Source: JAVVXB01 sp036651815 (GTDB lineage: Bacteria > Bacillota > Clostridia > Christensenellales > CAG-138). Taken from it: a stretch of 64,000 nucleotides of DNA. Below, piece by piece: positions 16,449 to 25,057 of the stretch (position 1 is its first letter; every line of letters starts with the position of its first letter). The notes beneath the pieces were generated by a model. It was not told where the DNA came from and made no database searches. It was given only the letters and a program-made list of their open reading frames with translations. The translations under genes were made by a program, and so were the position numbers. Location of the stretch: contig JAVVXB010000007.1 in assembly GCA_036651815.1 (NCBI GenBank), positions 1-64,000 on the forward strand, in the 5' to 3' direction.

Positions 16449-18089
16449 TTACGGTAAATCCTGACCGCCGTTTGGAATCGGTGTGGGTGCGGGCGTAGCA
16501 GAGGGAATGGGGGTGGGGGTGGCGATGATGCCGACTCTCTTCCTGAGCGGGTTGCCATCATAGGTGTCTTTATAGAGGAAGATGGATTCTTGCAGTGCGC
16601 CGTTCAGATAACGGTCGATATAAACGTCAACAACGAATCCAGAACGCGCTTCGGCAAGGATCTGTTCCTCTCCTATAAAGAGCTTTTTACTTTCGGTAAT
16701 CTCCGGTTCACCGGGCAGAATTTCCTCCATCAGCTCGGTGTGGGGTTCATAGGTGATCCCTTCCGGTAGTGCTTCGCCATAGATATTGACTGTGATATTG
16801 CGTTTTCGTCCGCTGGCTTGCTTGTTTTTCGAAATATAAGCGAACACATATAACGGATATTCGGAGGTATTTTTAAAGGAAAAATCAATATGACCCGTGT
16901 CCACCGTTGCATCGAGTCCCTTATCCACATAGGTTGAGGGGATGGAATGCTTTTGACGGTTCAGTTTTACATAGGGATAGCACTTGAGGAGCGCATTATA
17001 GAGCGTGGTGCTGACCTGGCAAACGCCGCCGCCGTACTGTCGGCTAAAGGTGTCTCCGCCAAAGATACCGTTGGCTTCCTTCCAACCGTTCTTTTCGTTG
17101 CGATCGCCGACCGTGTCGTTAAAACTCCACGAATGGCCGGGCTTGACAACCTGATTATTGATAAGTCCAGCGCATTTTTCAACATTGTAGGCACGGTTGG
17201 GAATCAACTCCAGGCGCTGTTCCTCGGTGTTTTCAGCGGTGCCCTTAAAGTCGTAGGTGGTGGTAAAGCTGCCGACAAGTGTGGTGTGGGCTTTCACGTC
17301 AGCCACGGTGATGAGCGGGTCAACGGTGGTGAGCGGCGGTGTAATCGATGTTTGAAACTGCTTGTTTACAAAAGCCTGATGCACCAGTTCTTCGGTGGCG
17401 GCCACATCGATGCCGAAACCCGCTTTTCCATCAAGATAGGTAAACGTGGGTTTGCCGCTCTCAGAAACCTCAACCGTAAAGCTGGCATCCGTTGGCGGAG
17501 CAGTTAGCGTTTGGTTGATTTCATCAATGCGCTGGGAAAGCGCATCTTTATCGAGGCTGATCTCGGTATAGTAAACTTGATTAGAACCGCCGGAAAGCGC
17601 GGCAGTGAGTACCTCATTGAGATTGGTGGTCGCAGCCATATCCATGCCGGTAATAGTCTTGGAGAAGCCGTCACCCTGCAGGGTGATGGCAATATTATTG
17701 ATGGCATACTGCTCGTTGGATTCCAGCGTAGCTTTGACTTCTTCAATGGTTTTGCCGGAAACATTCGCACCGTTGATGTATACGCCGCTGCGGAACGCAT
17801 CCGTGGCGGGATCAATTTCAACAGGGGTTGCACAACTGCGCGCAATGACAACAACGGCAAGCACTAAGAGCCCCAACAGAATCAGCGAAGACACTGCAAC
17901 TACCATACGCCGCCGCTGCAACATTTTTTTGCGCTTGCTGCTGGAAGGCTTTCGTCCAGAGGGACTGCTGTTATATCCACTGCTGCGGGTGTCATAACGA
18001 CCGGTATTGCCGGAAGATCTGGCCACTCGGTCGGTATTTTCTGAAGATGGTTTTGTTGTGTCCGGTAAGCCGGAGTATTTTTCGTACAT
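16449..18089 (-). CDS. VanW family membrane-anchored protein
   Basis: A 546-aa protein. A basic, Ser-rich cytoplasmic tail (1-60) is followed by one membrane helix (about 62-84), a YoaR-type putative peptidoglycan-binding region (about 95-255) and a VanW domain (about 270-410) with NRAYNVEKCAGLINNQVV, GHSWSFNDTVG and GGGVCQVSTTLYNA. The C-terminus has a G5-like strand region and ends in a Pro/Thr-rich tail. VanW proteins are widespread wall-associated proteins of unclear activity, first noted in vancomycin-resistance clusters; no resistance genes are present here. The ATG at 18089 has AAAGGGG 7 nt upstream; 22 extra codons in the longer frame lack support. Confidence 0.88.
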   Translation of the reverse strand: MYEKYSGLPDTTKPSSENTDRVARSSGNTGRYDTRSSGYNSSPSGRKPSSSKRKKMLQRRRMVVAVSSLILLGLLVLAVVVIARSCATPVEIDPATDAFRSGVYINGANVSGKTIEEVKATLESNEQYAINNIAITLQGDGFSKTITGMDMAATTNLNEVLTAALSGGSNQVYYTEISLDKDALSQRIDEINQTLTAPPTDASFTVEVSESGKPTFTYLDGKAGFGIDVAATEELVHQAFVNKQFQTSITPPLTTVDPLITVADVKAHTTLVGSFTTTYDFKGTAENTEEQRLELIPNRAYNVEKCAGLINNQVVKPGHSWSFNDTVGDRNEKNGWKEANGIFGGDTFSRQYGGGVCQVSTTLYNALLKCYPYVKLNRQKHSIPSTYVDKGLDATVDTGHIDFSFKNTSEYPLYVFAYISKNKQASGRKRNITVNIYGEALPEGITYEPHTELMEEILPGEPEITESKKLFIGEEQILAEARSGFVVDVYIDRYLNGALQESIFLYKDTYDGNPLRKRVGIIATPTPIPSATPAPTPIPNGGQDLP

Positions 18090-18298
18090 TCCTATTCCCC
18101 TTTGCGCCAAATGCGCGTATCCAATTATTATACACAGTTCCCTAGACCTTCGCAACCAATCAAAAAGATTTTACGATTCTCCATTCAATGGAAGCACATT
18201 ATAAGGATGAACCTTCCTGCAATTGTAACAAATCGGTTCGATCTGTGATCTGAATGCAAGCGTTGATGTCATCTGTAACGCTACCGGTCGTCATTCAT

Positions 18299-18330
18299 AA
18301 AAAAGAAGCGACGTAGTGATACGCCGCTTC
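18299..18330 (-). terminator. Terminator of the DUF975 gene
   Basis: On the minus strand GAAGCGGCGTA and TACGTCGCTTC form a hairpin (18305-18330, one mismatch, GTGA-type loop) followed by TTTTTT (18299-18304). It lies just past the stop codon. Confidence 0.85.
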
Positions 18331-18365
18331 TCGTCTAGCCAAATCACTTGGGGTTTCAAAGTAAA

Positions 18366-18980
18366 TTAAGCGAGTTCCTCGGCAGACACCACGCCGGACT
18401 GGAGGGAGACAGACTTGAGCTCGCTGTAATAGCCTGCTAGCGAATTGTTTCGATAGGGCATTACAAAGAAAATGGACAGAATGCCGAAGGTCAGGCCGCT
18501 GAGCAGATTCCAACCAATAAAGCTCAGAAAGAACACGAATAGCTCCCACTTGTGGCCGTTCATCATCCGCATGGAAAGTTTGAGCGCGGTTTTCGATTCT
18601 ACATTGGGACAATCCCCTAGGATATAGGGCGTCATGGCATAGGATAGACTCTTGATGATACCCGGTACAAAGAGGAGCAGCGACCAGAGAACAGTGAACA
18701 GCTGCATCCAGAGGTAACCGCCCAGTTTACGACCGAAATTGCTGAATCCTTCATTAAATACGGTATCAAAGGTAGCAGTGGAACCACTGAATAGGTTCAG
18801 ACAAAATTTGTTGAAGCCGATGGTCAGTGGACCGGCAAGGATCAACGTGCCAAGTCCTGCAGTTATGCCGGCAATGGATGACAGCAACATCCAAAACACG
18901 ATATTGACTGCGACACAGAGCCAGTAATTTGCATAGAAAGATTGCTTTGCAGTTTCTTTGATCTGTTGTCTTGTCTTCAT
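18366..18980 (-). CDS. DUF975 membrane protein
   Basis: A 204-aa integral membrane protein of the DUF975 family. It starts MKTRQQIKETAKQSFYANYW, typical of the family, and has about four membrane helices (25-48, 52-75, 95-120, 145-175). The loop SLSYAMTPYILGDCP and the ALKLSMRMMNGHKWELF segment are also characteristic. Its function is not known to me. It is a single-gene unit with its own terminator, upstream of and on the same strand as the VanW gene. Confidence 0.88.
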   Translation of the reverse strand: MKTRQQIKETAKQSFYANYWLCVAVNIVFWMLLSSIAGITAGLGTLILAGPLTIGFNKFCLNLFSGSTATFDTVFNEGFSNFGRKLGGYLWMQLFTVLWSLLLFVPGIIKSLSYAMTPYILGDCPNVESKTALKLSMRMMNGHKWELFVFFLSFIGWNLLSGLTFGILSIFFVMPYRNNSLAGYYSELKSVSLQSGVVSAEELA

Positions 18981-19186
18981 AATATCAATTAATTCCTTCC
19001 ATAATTATATAATAGTATAACATCGATTCGATGGTATAAACACATAAATTTTCGATAACACAAAGAAATTATAGTCAAAATAAAAAAGATAAAAATGAAC
19101 CACAAGAATTTTGCAATAATCATTTTGGAATCATTGGAAATTCGGATGGGCATCTAAGCAGGGCCGCGGATATGGATTGGCTCGGG

Positions 19187-20329
19187 TTAGCGGCCGATCA
19201 AATTTTCGTACCGAACGAGGGCCTGATCGATAATGCGGTCCCAGGAAAGGTAGATGGTCTTGCGTGCCTGCTGCCCGATGACGGAGAGACTGTCTGGCGC
19301 GGAGAGAGCGCGTTTGATTACGGCTGCCAAATGATCGGCGGAATTCATGCAGAGTAGACCGTTCATTCCATCGGTAATGGGTTCGGCCGCCGCGCTGCCC
19401 GCAACCACGACACTCGGCGTCTCCATGGCGGCAGCTTCCCGTACGACCATGCCGGAGGTATCATACAGCGAAGGAAATACAAATAGCGACGCGGCTTCAT
19501 ACAAGCCAAAGAGCAGACATTCCTGCGTAATGTGGCCGGTGAAGATGGTGCAGTCGCCCAGAGCCAGTTCCTGCACTTTTCGTTCAATCGCGTGTGTGTC
19601 CGGCCCTTGGCCGACCAGCGCCAGTGTAAACGGCTGCCCGCCGCGCTTTAGGATTGCGCAGGCTTCCAATATGCAAAGGATGTTCTTCTTCCAGTTCAAT
19701 TGTCCGCAGTACAGGAGTAAATTGCGATCCGGCAGATGAAATGTCTCCCGCGCAAGGAGCAGATTGCTTGCGGAAGGCATGACCTCTGGCGTGCCGTTTG
19801 GCATGACGACAACATCTCCCCGATAGCCGTAGTCGGACAGCGTTTCGGCGGAGCTTTGGCTGACGGTCCAGACCTCGTCGCACCGTTCGTAAAAGGAGAT
19901 GATGTATCTTACGCCAATATTAGCCAGCATCTCCGCACGGGTCAGCTTATAAAAATCATCATAATATCGCGAGTGAAACATGCCAATGACCGGGATATTC
20001 CGCTTGCGGCCAAGACGAAGCGCTTCCTTACCGGCAATGAAGGGACTGTGTACGTGGATGATGTCCAACGGAATCTTACTGATACGTGCTTCGTAATGCG
20101 CATCAAACTGCGGAATACCGGAGTTGTACTGCCGCTGAGTGGGGATGCCGAAGCTCACAAATTCGATCAGTTCAAATGGTAATCGTCCCTGGTAACCAGT
20201 ATCTGCCATGGGCGCGACCACATAGCACTCGTGTCCCTTACGCGCAAGTGTATCCGCATAGCTGTATACTACGCGACCTACGCCATCCACAATGGGCAAA
20301 AAGGTATCGGTAAACTGGCCTATTTTCAT
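19187..20329 (-). CDS. GT4-family glycosyltransferase
   Basis: A 380-aa glycosyltransferase with the GT-B fold. The N-terminal half begins MKIGQFTDTFLPIVDGVGRV and has HVHSPFIAGKEAL and PVIGMFHSRYYDDF; the C-terminal half has LLYCGQLNWKKN, ALVGQGPDTHAIE and the EAASLFVFPSLYDTSGMVVREAAAM nucleotide-sugar site (read in two parts) with the E-x7-E motif. This resembles the 1,2-diacylglycerol 3-glucosyltransferase/PimB-type group, so a glycolipid or lipoteichoic anchor product is plausible. The start at 20329 has GGAAG 5 nt upstream. It diverges from the NAGPA cluster at 20510. Confidence 0.87.
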   Translation of the reverse strand: MKIGQFTDTFLPIVDGVGRVVYSYADTLARKGHECYVVAPMADTGYQGRLPFELIEFVSFGIPTQRQYNSGIPQFDAHYEARISKIPLDIIHVHSPFIAGKEALRLGRKRNIPVIGMFHSRYYDDFYKLTRAEMLANIGVRYIISFYERCDEVWTVSQSSAETLSDYGYRGDVVVMPNGTPEVMPSASNLLLARETFHLPDRNLLLYCGQLNWKKNILCILEACAILKRGGQPFTLALVGQGPDTHAIERKVQELALGDCTIFTGHITQECLLFGLYEAASLFVFPSLYDTSGMVVREAAAMETPSVVVAGSAAAEPITDGMNGLLCMNSADHLAAVIKRALSAPDSLSVIGQQARKTIYLSWDRIIDQALVRYENLIGR

Positions 20330-20440
20330 GCGCACTTCCATTTCTCGATCCACAGTATGCTTACATATTCTATAGTTTACCACAGGAAGCATAAGGATAC
20401 GAGTCCTTTTGCAATGTATGGCGGATTGAAGTGGTTTCTA

Positions 20441-20469
20441 TTGCCGTCCACTACTGTTTGCGATACAAT
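20441..20469 (+). promoter_or_regulatory. Sigma-A promoter of the NAGPA cluster
   Basis: TTGCCG (20441-20446), 17 nt, TACAAT (20464-20469). It lies 41 nt upstream of the first ATG of the three-gene cluster. Confidence 0.7.
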
Positions 20470-20509
20470 GATAACCATGTATTTTTATAGAAGATAAACG
20501 GAGGATACA

Positions 20510-21073
20510 ATGAAACGCTGCCAATGCGGAGTGCTAGCCCGGCGATGGATTTTAACGGGGTCTGTCTGCACATCTGCAAAAGGCGATGGATCGGTTAAAG
20601 CCACCGGAAACAGGAACATGGCGGCGGATGCGGCCGAGGGAAAGACAACGCTGGCCGCAGTGGAAGAATTAATAATCGACGCTGCTGAAACGGTCAAGAT
20701 GGACGACCGGCTGACGGATAGCCGCTATCAAACATGGATTCGTGGCCCGAAACTGTTGACCGACGATGGAAGAACGTTGGCAGCGGTGGGTGGCTTGCGG
20801 CATTTAGCCGGACGGATGGCGATCGGTTCTTATGAACCAGGACGTGTTTGTCTTGGTTGCACGGAGAGTTTTCTGGTGCAAAATATACAGGAGATGATGC
20901 CGGATGAACTGGCCTACGTATTTGGGGCGCTTGGACGCAAAGCTGCCTATCATCCATCCGGCGGTAGAAGCGCCACAATGGCGATGCAACCTGTGGACAG
21001 GCAAAAGGACGGCACACGTTCCATCAACGATATATGCTATATCTGCGAGCCAACGGAGGGGAACGTCGGATGA
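20510..21073 (+). CDS. Truncated, catalytically degraded NAGPA paralogue
   Basis: A 187-aa protein whose residues 75-185 align with the C-terminal half of the NAGPA domain of the next two genes: YQTWIRGPKLL, AIGSYEPGRVCL, AAYHPSGGRSATMAM and SINDICYICEP. The hallmark YNLDGGQS has become YHPSGGRS and the VDGRQ segment is CTESF. The N-terminal half, with the GDYY strand, is missing, and no signal peptide is seen. It is thus either a pseudoenzyme or a decaying gene. Yet it keeps a promoter, a GGAGG ribosome-binding site and an ATGA overlap with the next gene, so it is still translated in coupling. Its present role is unknown. Confidence 0.7.
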   Translation: MKRCQCGVLARRWILTGSVCTSAKGDGSVKATGNRNMAADAAEGKTTLAAVEELIIDAAETVKMDDRLTDSRYQTWIRGPKLLTDDGRTLAAVGGLRHLAGRMAIGSYEPGRVCLGCTESFLVQNIQEMMPDELAYVFGALGRKAAYHPSGGRSATMAMQPVDRQKDGTRSINDICYICEPTEGNVG

Positions 21074-22173
21074 AGAGAAAAAGGCTATTGAGATGGGCGT
21101 TTTGCTTGCTAATGGTGATGATAGCGATGCCGCGTTCGCTTGTGCGTGCGGAGGACGAATCAGAAGATTCTGACATTAACAGAAGCGGGGTTGAAATAGT
21201 GGTTACCGCTGCGGAGGCGGCGGAGGTATTGCGTGCGGCTAACCGTGCTGCGGACAATGCCGAGATGATGGAACTGCAAAGCTATGACCTGACACAAAAC
21301 GGCGTGGTGAACGATATCGATGTGCGCGTTGCGCTATGGGCGGCAGCGGGACGGATTCCGGATCTTGTGAAGTTTGTGGAGCGCGTTACTACGGGCCTTC
21401 TGGATGAGACGGCGTTTGATCGCTTTCGTTATGCAGACGTGTATGACGACGGGCAGGGGAACTATCAAAGCTCATCCGTCAGCGTAACGGTGACGGAGCA
21501 TATGTTAGAGCGGAATGTATATTTTGTGGCGGATATTTACATACAGGACATCCGTTGCCTTGCCACCGCCATGCCTGGAAAATCAAGTGGGCGCGATGGC
21601 TATGTGGAGACGATGGCACGGGAAAACAATGCGGTGTTGGCCATCAATGGCGATTATTATACCCAGCGTATGCAGGGACCGATCATTCGTAATGGAGAAA
21701 CCATTGTTCCCAATGTATCTGCCGCTTGGGATGTGGGCGTGCTAACCTGGACGGGAGAACTGAAAACGTTCCCTTATCGTACGCTGACCAAGGAGCTGCT
21801 CACTGAGCTGAATCCCTATCAAACTTGGGTATTCGGGCCCGTACTGCTGGATGAAACGGGACAACCGGCAACGAAATTTAATAGCGCGGTGACGCCGTCC
21901 AATCCCCGCGCAGTCATTGGATATTATAGCCCGGGGCACTACTGCTTTATTCTAGTCGACGGCCGACAGAGCAAGTATTCTGTTGGCATGACGATGAAGG
22001 AACTGGCGGCCTTGTGTGCGGAGATGGGACTGAAAACCGCCTACAACCTCGACGGCGGGCAATCCGCCGCCATGGCTACGCGAAATGGCCTGATCAGCCG
22101 TCCTTATGGCGGGGGACGCGCTGTGAGCGATATCATCTATATTCGAGAACTACCGGAGGATTTACCAGCGTGA
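21070..22173 (+). CDS. NAGPA-type phosphodiester glycosidase with dockerin-like region
   Basis: A 367-aa secreted protein. A signal peptide (1-28, ending VRA) is followed by a dockerin-like region (about 38-105), in which the second repeat YDLTQNGVVNDID keeps the calcium-loop spacing while the first has lost it. The NAGPA domain (about 125-365) has AINGDYYTQRMQGPIIRNG, TWVFGPVLL, RAVIGYYSPGHYCFILVDGR and YNLDGGQSAAMATRNG, so it should be active. The ATG at 21070 overlaps the previous stop (ATGA) and has GGAGGGG upstream. Role by family: cleavage of sugar phosphodiesters in extracellular polymers. Confidence 0.85.
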   Translation: MKRKRLLRWAFCLLMVMIAMPRSLVRAEDESEDSDINRSGVEIVVTAAEAAEVLRAANRAADNAEMMELQSYDLTQNGVVNDIDVRVALWAAAGRIPDLVKFVERVTTGLLDETAFDRFRYADVYDDGQGNYQSSSVSVTVTEHMLERNVYFVADIYIQDIRCLATAMPGKSSGRDGYVETMARENNAVLAINGDYYTQRMQGPIIRNGETIVPNVSAAWDVGVLTWTGELKTFPYRTLTKELLTELNPYQTWVFGPVLLDETGQPATKFNSAVTPSNPRAVIGYYSPGHYCFILVDGRQSKYSVGMTMKELAALCAEMGLKTAYNLDGGQSAAMATRNGLISRPYGGGRAVSDIIYIRELPEDLPA

Positions 22174-23261
22174 AAACAGGAAGACAGAGAAGACTGCGCC
22201 GTGTACTGCTGCTGGGGCTACTGCTGGGCTTGCTGGCCGGCGGCACGATGGAGAAAACAACTTACGCAGCCCGATCGGTGGGCGATATGGACGGAAACGG
22301 AACGGTGACTGCTGCTGATGCGGCGAGAATTCTGCGCGCGGCGCAGCGGTATACCGTATTGACATCCGAACAGCGCATCTGCGCGGATGTGACGGCAAAC
22401 AATGTGCTTGACGGCACGGACGCGCGCGCAGCGGCATGGCTTGCAACGGGTCAAATTGTCGATTATGGTGCGTTTCTTGCGTCCATCCGCTCCGGCCTCT
22501 GCGACGAACGGTATTTTGATCGATTTCGTTATACCGGAGTAACCGACAGTGGAGACGGCAACTATAGAAGTAAAAATGTCGGTGTATGGATAACGCGGGG
22601 GGAAGCGTACAACAGCGTGTATTATCTAGCCGATATCTATATTCGCGATATTCAAGCACTTAAGACGGGTTTTGGCGGCAATAAGTATCAGGGCGGCAGC
22701 GAGAAGGTGGGCGTCATGGCGGCCAATCTCGAAGCGATTGTTGCGGTCAATGGGGATTACTATGCCTGGCGTGCGGCAGGCCCGCTGGTGCGCAACGGGG
22801 AAGTTTACCGCGAGTATGTCAGCTATAGCGGGGAGATTGCATTTCTTTCCAAGGACGGCACGTTCACCACGTTGCCGGCTGGTCTAGTCGGGCGGGACAC
22901 CGTAACCCAGCTGGACGTATACCAGACCTGGATGTTTGGTCCACCCTTGCTTGATGAAAACGGGAACGCAAAGACAAAGTTTACCGGGCAACTGCTTAAG
23001 TATAACCCGCGTAGCGTCTTTGGTTATTATGAGCCTGGACATTACGCGTTGATCCTCGTGGATGGACGGCAGAAGGACTATTCTCTGGGGATGGAAATGC
23101 AGGAATTGTCCTCGCTGTGCCACGATCTGGGACTGGCAGCAGCCTACAATCTGGATGGTGGGCGGTCTGCAGTTATGGCGAGCAAATATGGACCGATCAG
23201 TCATCCGCAGAGCAAGGACGGCAGACCGGTGAGCGATATTGTTTATGTTTGCGAACCGTGA
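22170..23261 (+). CDS. NAGPA-type phosphodiester glycosidase with dockerin-like region
   Basis: A 363-aa paralogue of the previous protein. The GTG start at 22170 overlaps the upstream stop (GTGA) and has GGAGG 9 nt before it; the longer reading frame runs through the neighbour and is not used. A signal peptide (1-32) is followed by a clear dockerin-like repeat GDMDGNGTVTAADAARIL (about 35-52), which has the DxDxNGxxxxxD loop, and a weaker second repeat (about 72-92). The NAGPA domain has AVNGDYYAWRAAGPLVRNG, MFGPPLLDENG and YNLDGGRSAVMASKYG. A terminator follows at 23364. No cohesin partner is encoded in the window. Confidence 0.85.
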   Translation: MKTGRQRRLRRVLLLGLLLGLLAGGTMEKTTYAARSVGDMDGNGTVTAADAARILRAAQRYTVLTSEQRICADVTANNVLDGTDARAAAWLATGQIVDYGAFLASIRSGLCDERYFDRFRYTGVTDSGDGNYRSKNVGVWITRGEAYNSVYYLADIYIRDIQALKTGFGGNKYQGGSEKVGVMAANLEAIVAVNGDYYAWRAAGPLVRNGEVYREYVSYSGEIAFLSKDGTFTTLPAGLVGRDTVTQLDVYQTWMFGPPLLDENGNAKTKFTGQLLKYNPRSVFGYYEPGHYALILVDGRQKDYSLGMEMQELSSLCHDLGLAAAYNLDGGRSAVMASKYGPISHPQSKDGRPVSDIVYVCEP

Positions 23262-23363
23262 CGAAAAAAAGTTAGTGTGAGCGTACGCTTGAATCAGTGA
23301 ATCATAGAAGCTGGGATGGTCGGGTAAAGACTATGGCGAAGACCGATTCCAGGACTTTTTTGC

Positions 23364-23390
23364 AAACGACCGGTCAAAGCCGGTCGTTTT
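23364..23390 (+). terminator. Terminator of the NAGPA cluster
   Basis: AAACGACCGG (23364-23373) and CCGGTCGTTT (23380-23389) form a perfect 10-bp stem with a 6-nt loop, ending in TTTT. Confidence 0.85.
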
Positions 23391-23458
23391 GATGTAGGCA
23401 CGGGAATCATCGCAGCATCGTGGCAGCATCGTCAAACTTTTGTGAACGGTTGCGCAAT

Positions 23459-23490
23459 TTGACGCATGTGAAAAAGATCTGTGCTATACT
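23459..23490 (+). promoter_or_regulatory. Extended -10 promoter of the MacAB-like operon
   Basis: TGCTATACT (23482-23490) is an extended -10 element. TTGACG at 23459-23464 is a good -35 hexamer but 20 nt away, so the TG extension probably carries recognition. Confidence 0.55.
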
Positions 23491-23537
23491 GTAAAATCAA
23501 AAGAATTGTGAAACGAATATGTTCGGAGGATGGTCCT

Positions 23538-25046
23538 ATGAAAAAGAAGAAGAAGCGCATCATCATTCTGGCAGTAGTTGCGGCGGTGATCGTAATCGTT
23601 ATTGTCATGATCAGCCAAATGGCGCGTGCCAGCGCATCCAAGATGATGGAAGCGGTCTATCAAAACTATACGGTAGCAAAGGGCACGGTGGAGACAACCA
23701 TTACAGCCGGCGGGCAGCTTTCTGCGGAAGAGACGGAAAACGTACTGGTGCCGGATGGCTTGACCGTCACAAAGCTCTGTGTCTCCGCGGGTGACGAGGT
23801 GAAGGCCGGGGCTGTGTTGTGCGAACTCGATCCGGATAGCGTGCGCAATCAGTTGATCTATGCAGGGAAGCAGGCGACTACCTCTGAAAATCACCTTGGC
23901 AAGAGCGGCACAAATGATACCATCACTGCCCCTGCCCAGGGCCGTCTCAAATATCAGCCGGCCAAGGTCGGGGACGATGTGATTTCTGATATGCTGCAAT
24001 ATGGTGCGCTGGCCATACTATCCACGGATGGATGGATGCGGCTGGAGGTGCAGACCAACATGGAGCTGACGCTTGGTGAAAAGGTGATTGCCGAGTGGGA
24101 CGGCGGCAAGGCCAAAGCCGTTGTGGATAAAAAGGTGGACGGCGGATATTCCATTCTGGTTCCGGACGATCACGCACCCTATCTGGTGACCGCTAAGGTG
24201 TACAAGATGGATCAGGAGGTTGGCAGTGGCACACTCCGGATCAATTTGCCAGTAGAGGTCTACGGCTTTGCGGGAACCATCCGTAAAGTCAGCTATCAAG
24301 TGGACGAGTCCGTACCGGATGGCCGGGCGCTGTTTACACTAACCAATCCACCGGTTTCAACGGGCTATGCTGCCCGTTATAATGAACGCAGCGGCCTGGC
24401 AGATCGATACGCGGCCCTCATCAGGCTGCATGCCAACCCCAGTGTGGTCGCGCCCTGCGACGGGATTATCAGCGAGATCTTTGTCACACAGGACGGGCTG
24501 ACCGGCAAAGTCGATAAAGCCGACAAGGACAGCATTGCATTTTCCATTGCCACGGGCAGCATCAATCAGTTGGTTGTGGACGTGGACGAGCTGGATATTA
24601 TTTCCACCTTGGAAGGATTGACCGCAGAGGTTACATTTGAAGCTTTGCCGAACGAGCATTTTTCAGGAGCGGTGACGCGGGTAACCAAAATTGGCAAGAA
24701 GCAAAACAGCATCTCCACCTATCCCGTGGAGATTACGATCGAGCCGGATAAACGACTGTTGATTGGCATGAACGGCACGGCGACCATTCTTGCGGATCGT
24801 GTGGAAAACACACTGATTATCCCCATAAATGCCATCAGCGAGGATGGCGAAGGAACCTTCGTCAATGTGCTGGCGGCGGACGGTGCGCGGGTACGTACCG
24901 CAATTACAACTGGCAAATCGGATGGTAGCATGGTGGAGGTGACCAGCGGCCTTTCTGAGGGGGATGTGATTTCCTATACATTGCCCGGTCTAACACTGGC
25001 TGATATGTACGGTGGCATGCAAGGCGCGGCCGTAGCCATGGAGTGA
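23538..25046 (+). CDS. MacA/HlyD-type efflux adaptor
   Basis: A 502-aa membrane-fusion protein. A membrane anchor spans residues 7-27 after a run of lysines. The biotinyl-lipoyl-like region (about 50-105) has TVETTITAGGQL and GDEVKAGAVLCELD. Unusually the coiled-coil hairpin is replaced by a very short linker (TTSENHLGKSGTND). A second lipoyl half follows (about 290-345, CDGIISEIFVTQDG), then the beta-barrel (about 355-430) and the membrane-proximal domain with TVIIP-type IPINAI. It would link the MacB-like permease encoded two genes downstream to extracellular export of a peptide or drug. The ATG has CGGAGG 8 nt upstream; the longer frame starts inside the promoter. Confidence 0.85.
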   Translation: MKKKKKRIIILAVVAAVIVIVIVMISQMARASASKMMEAVYQNYTVAKGTVETTITAGGQLSAEETENVLVPDGLTVTKLCVSAGDEVKAGAVLCELDPDSVRNQLIYAGKQATTSENHLGKSGTNDTITAPAQGRLKYQPAKVGDDVISDMLQYGALAILSTDGWMRLEVQTNMELTLGEKVIAEWDGGKAKAVVDKKVDGGYSILVPDDHAPYLVTAKVYKMDQEVGSGTLRINLPVEVYGFAGTIRKVSYQVDESVPDGRALFTLTNPPVSTGYAARYNERSGLADRYAALIRLHANPSVVAPCDGIISEIFVTQDGLTGKVDKADKDSIAFSIATGSINQLVVDVDELDIISTLEGLTAEVTFEALPNEHFSGAVTRVTKIGKKQNSISTYPVEITIEPDKRLLIGMNGTATILADRVENTLIIPINAISEDGEGTFVNVLAADGARVRTAITTGKSDGSMVEVTSGLSEGDVISYTLPGLTLADMYGGMQGAAVAME

Positions 25047-25057
25047 GGAATCTGATA

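Noticed and set aside
16449..18089. Vancomycin-resistance locus suggested by VanW
   Set aside because: No vanHAX, vanRS or vanY-type genes nearby; VanW domains are common in Clostridia without resistance.
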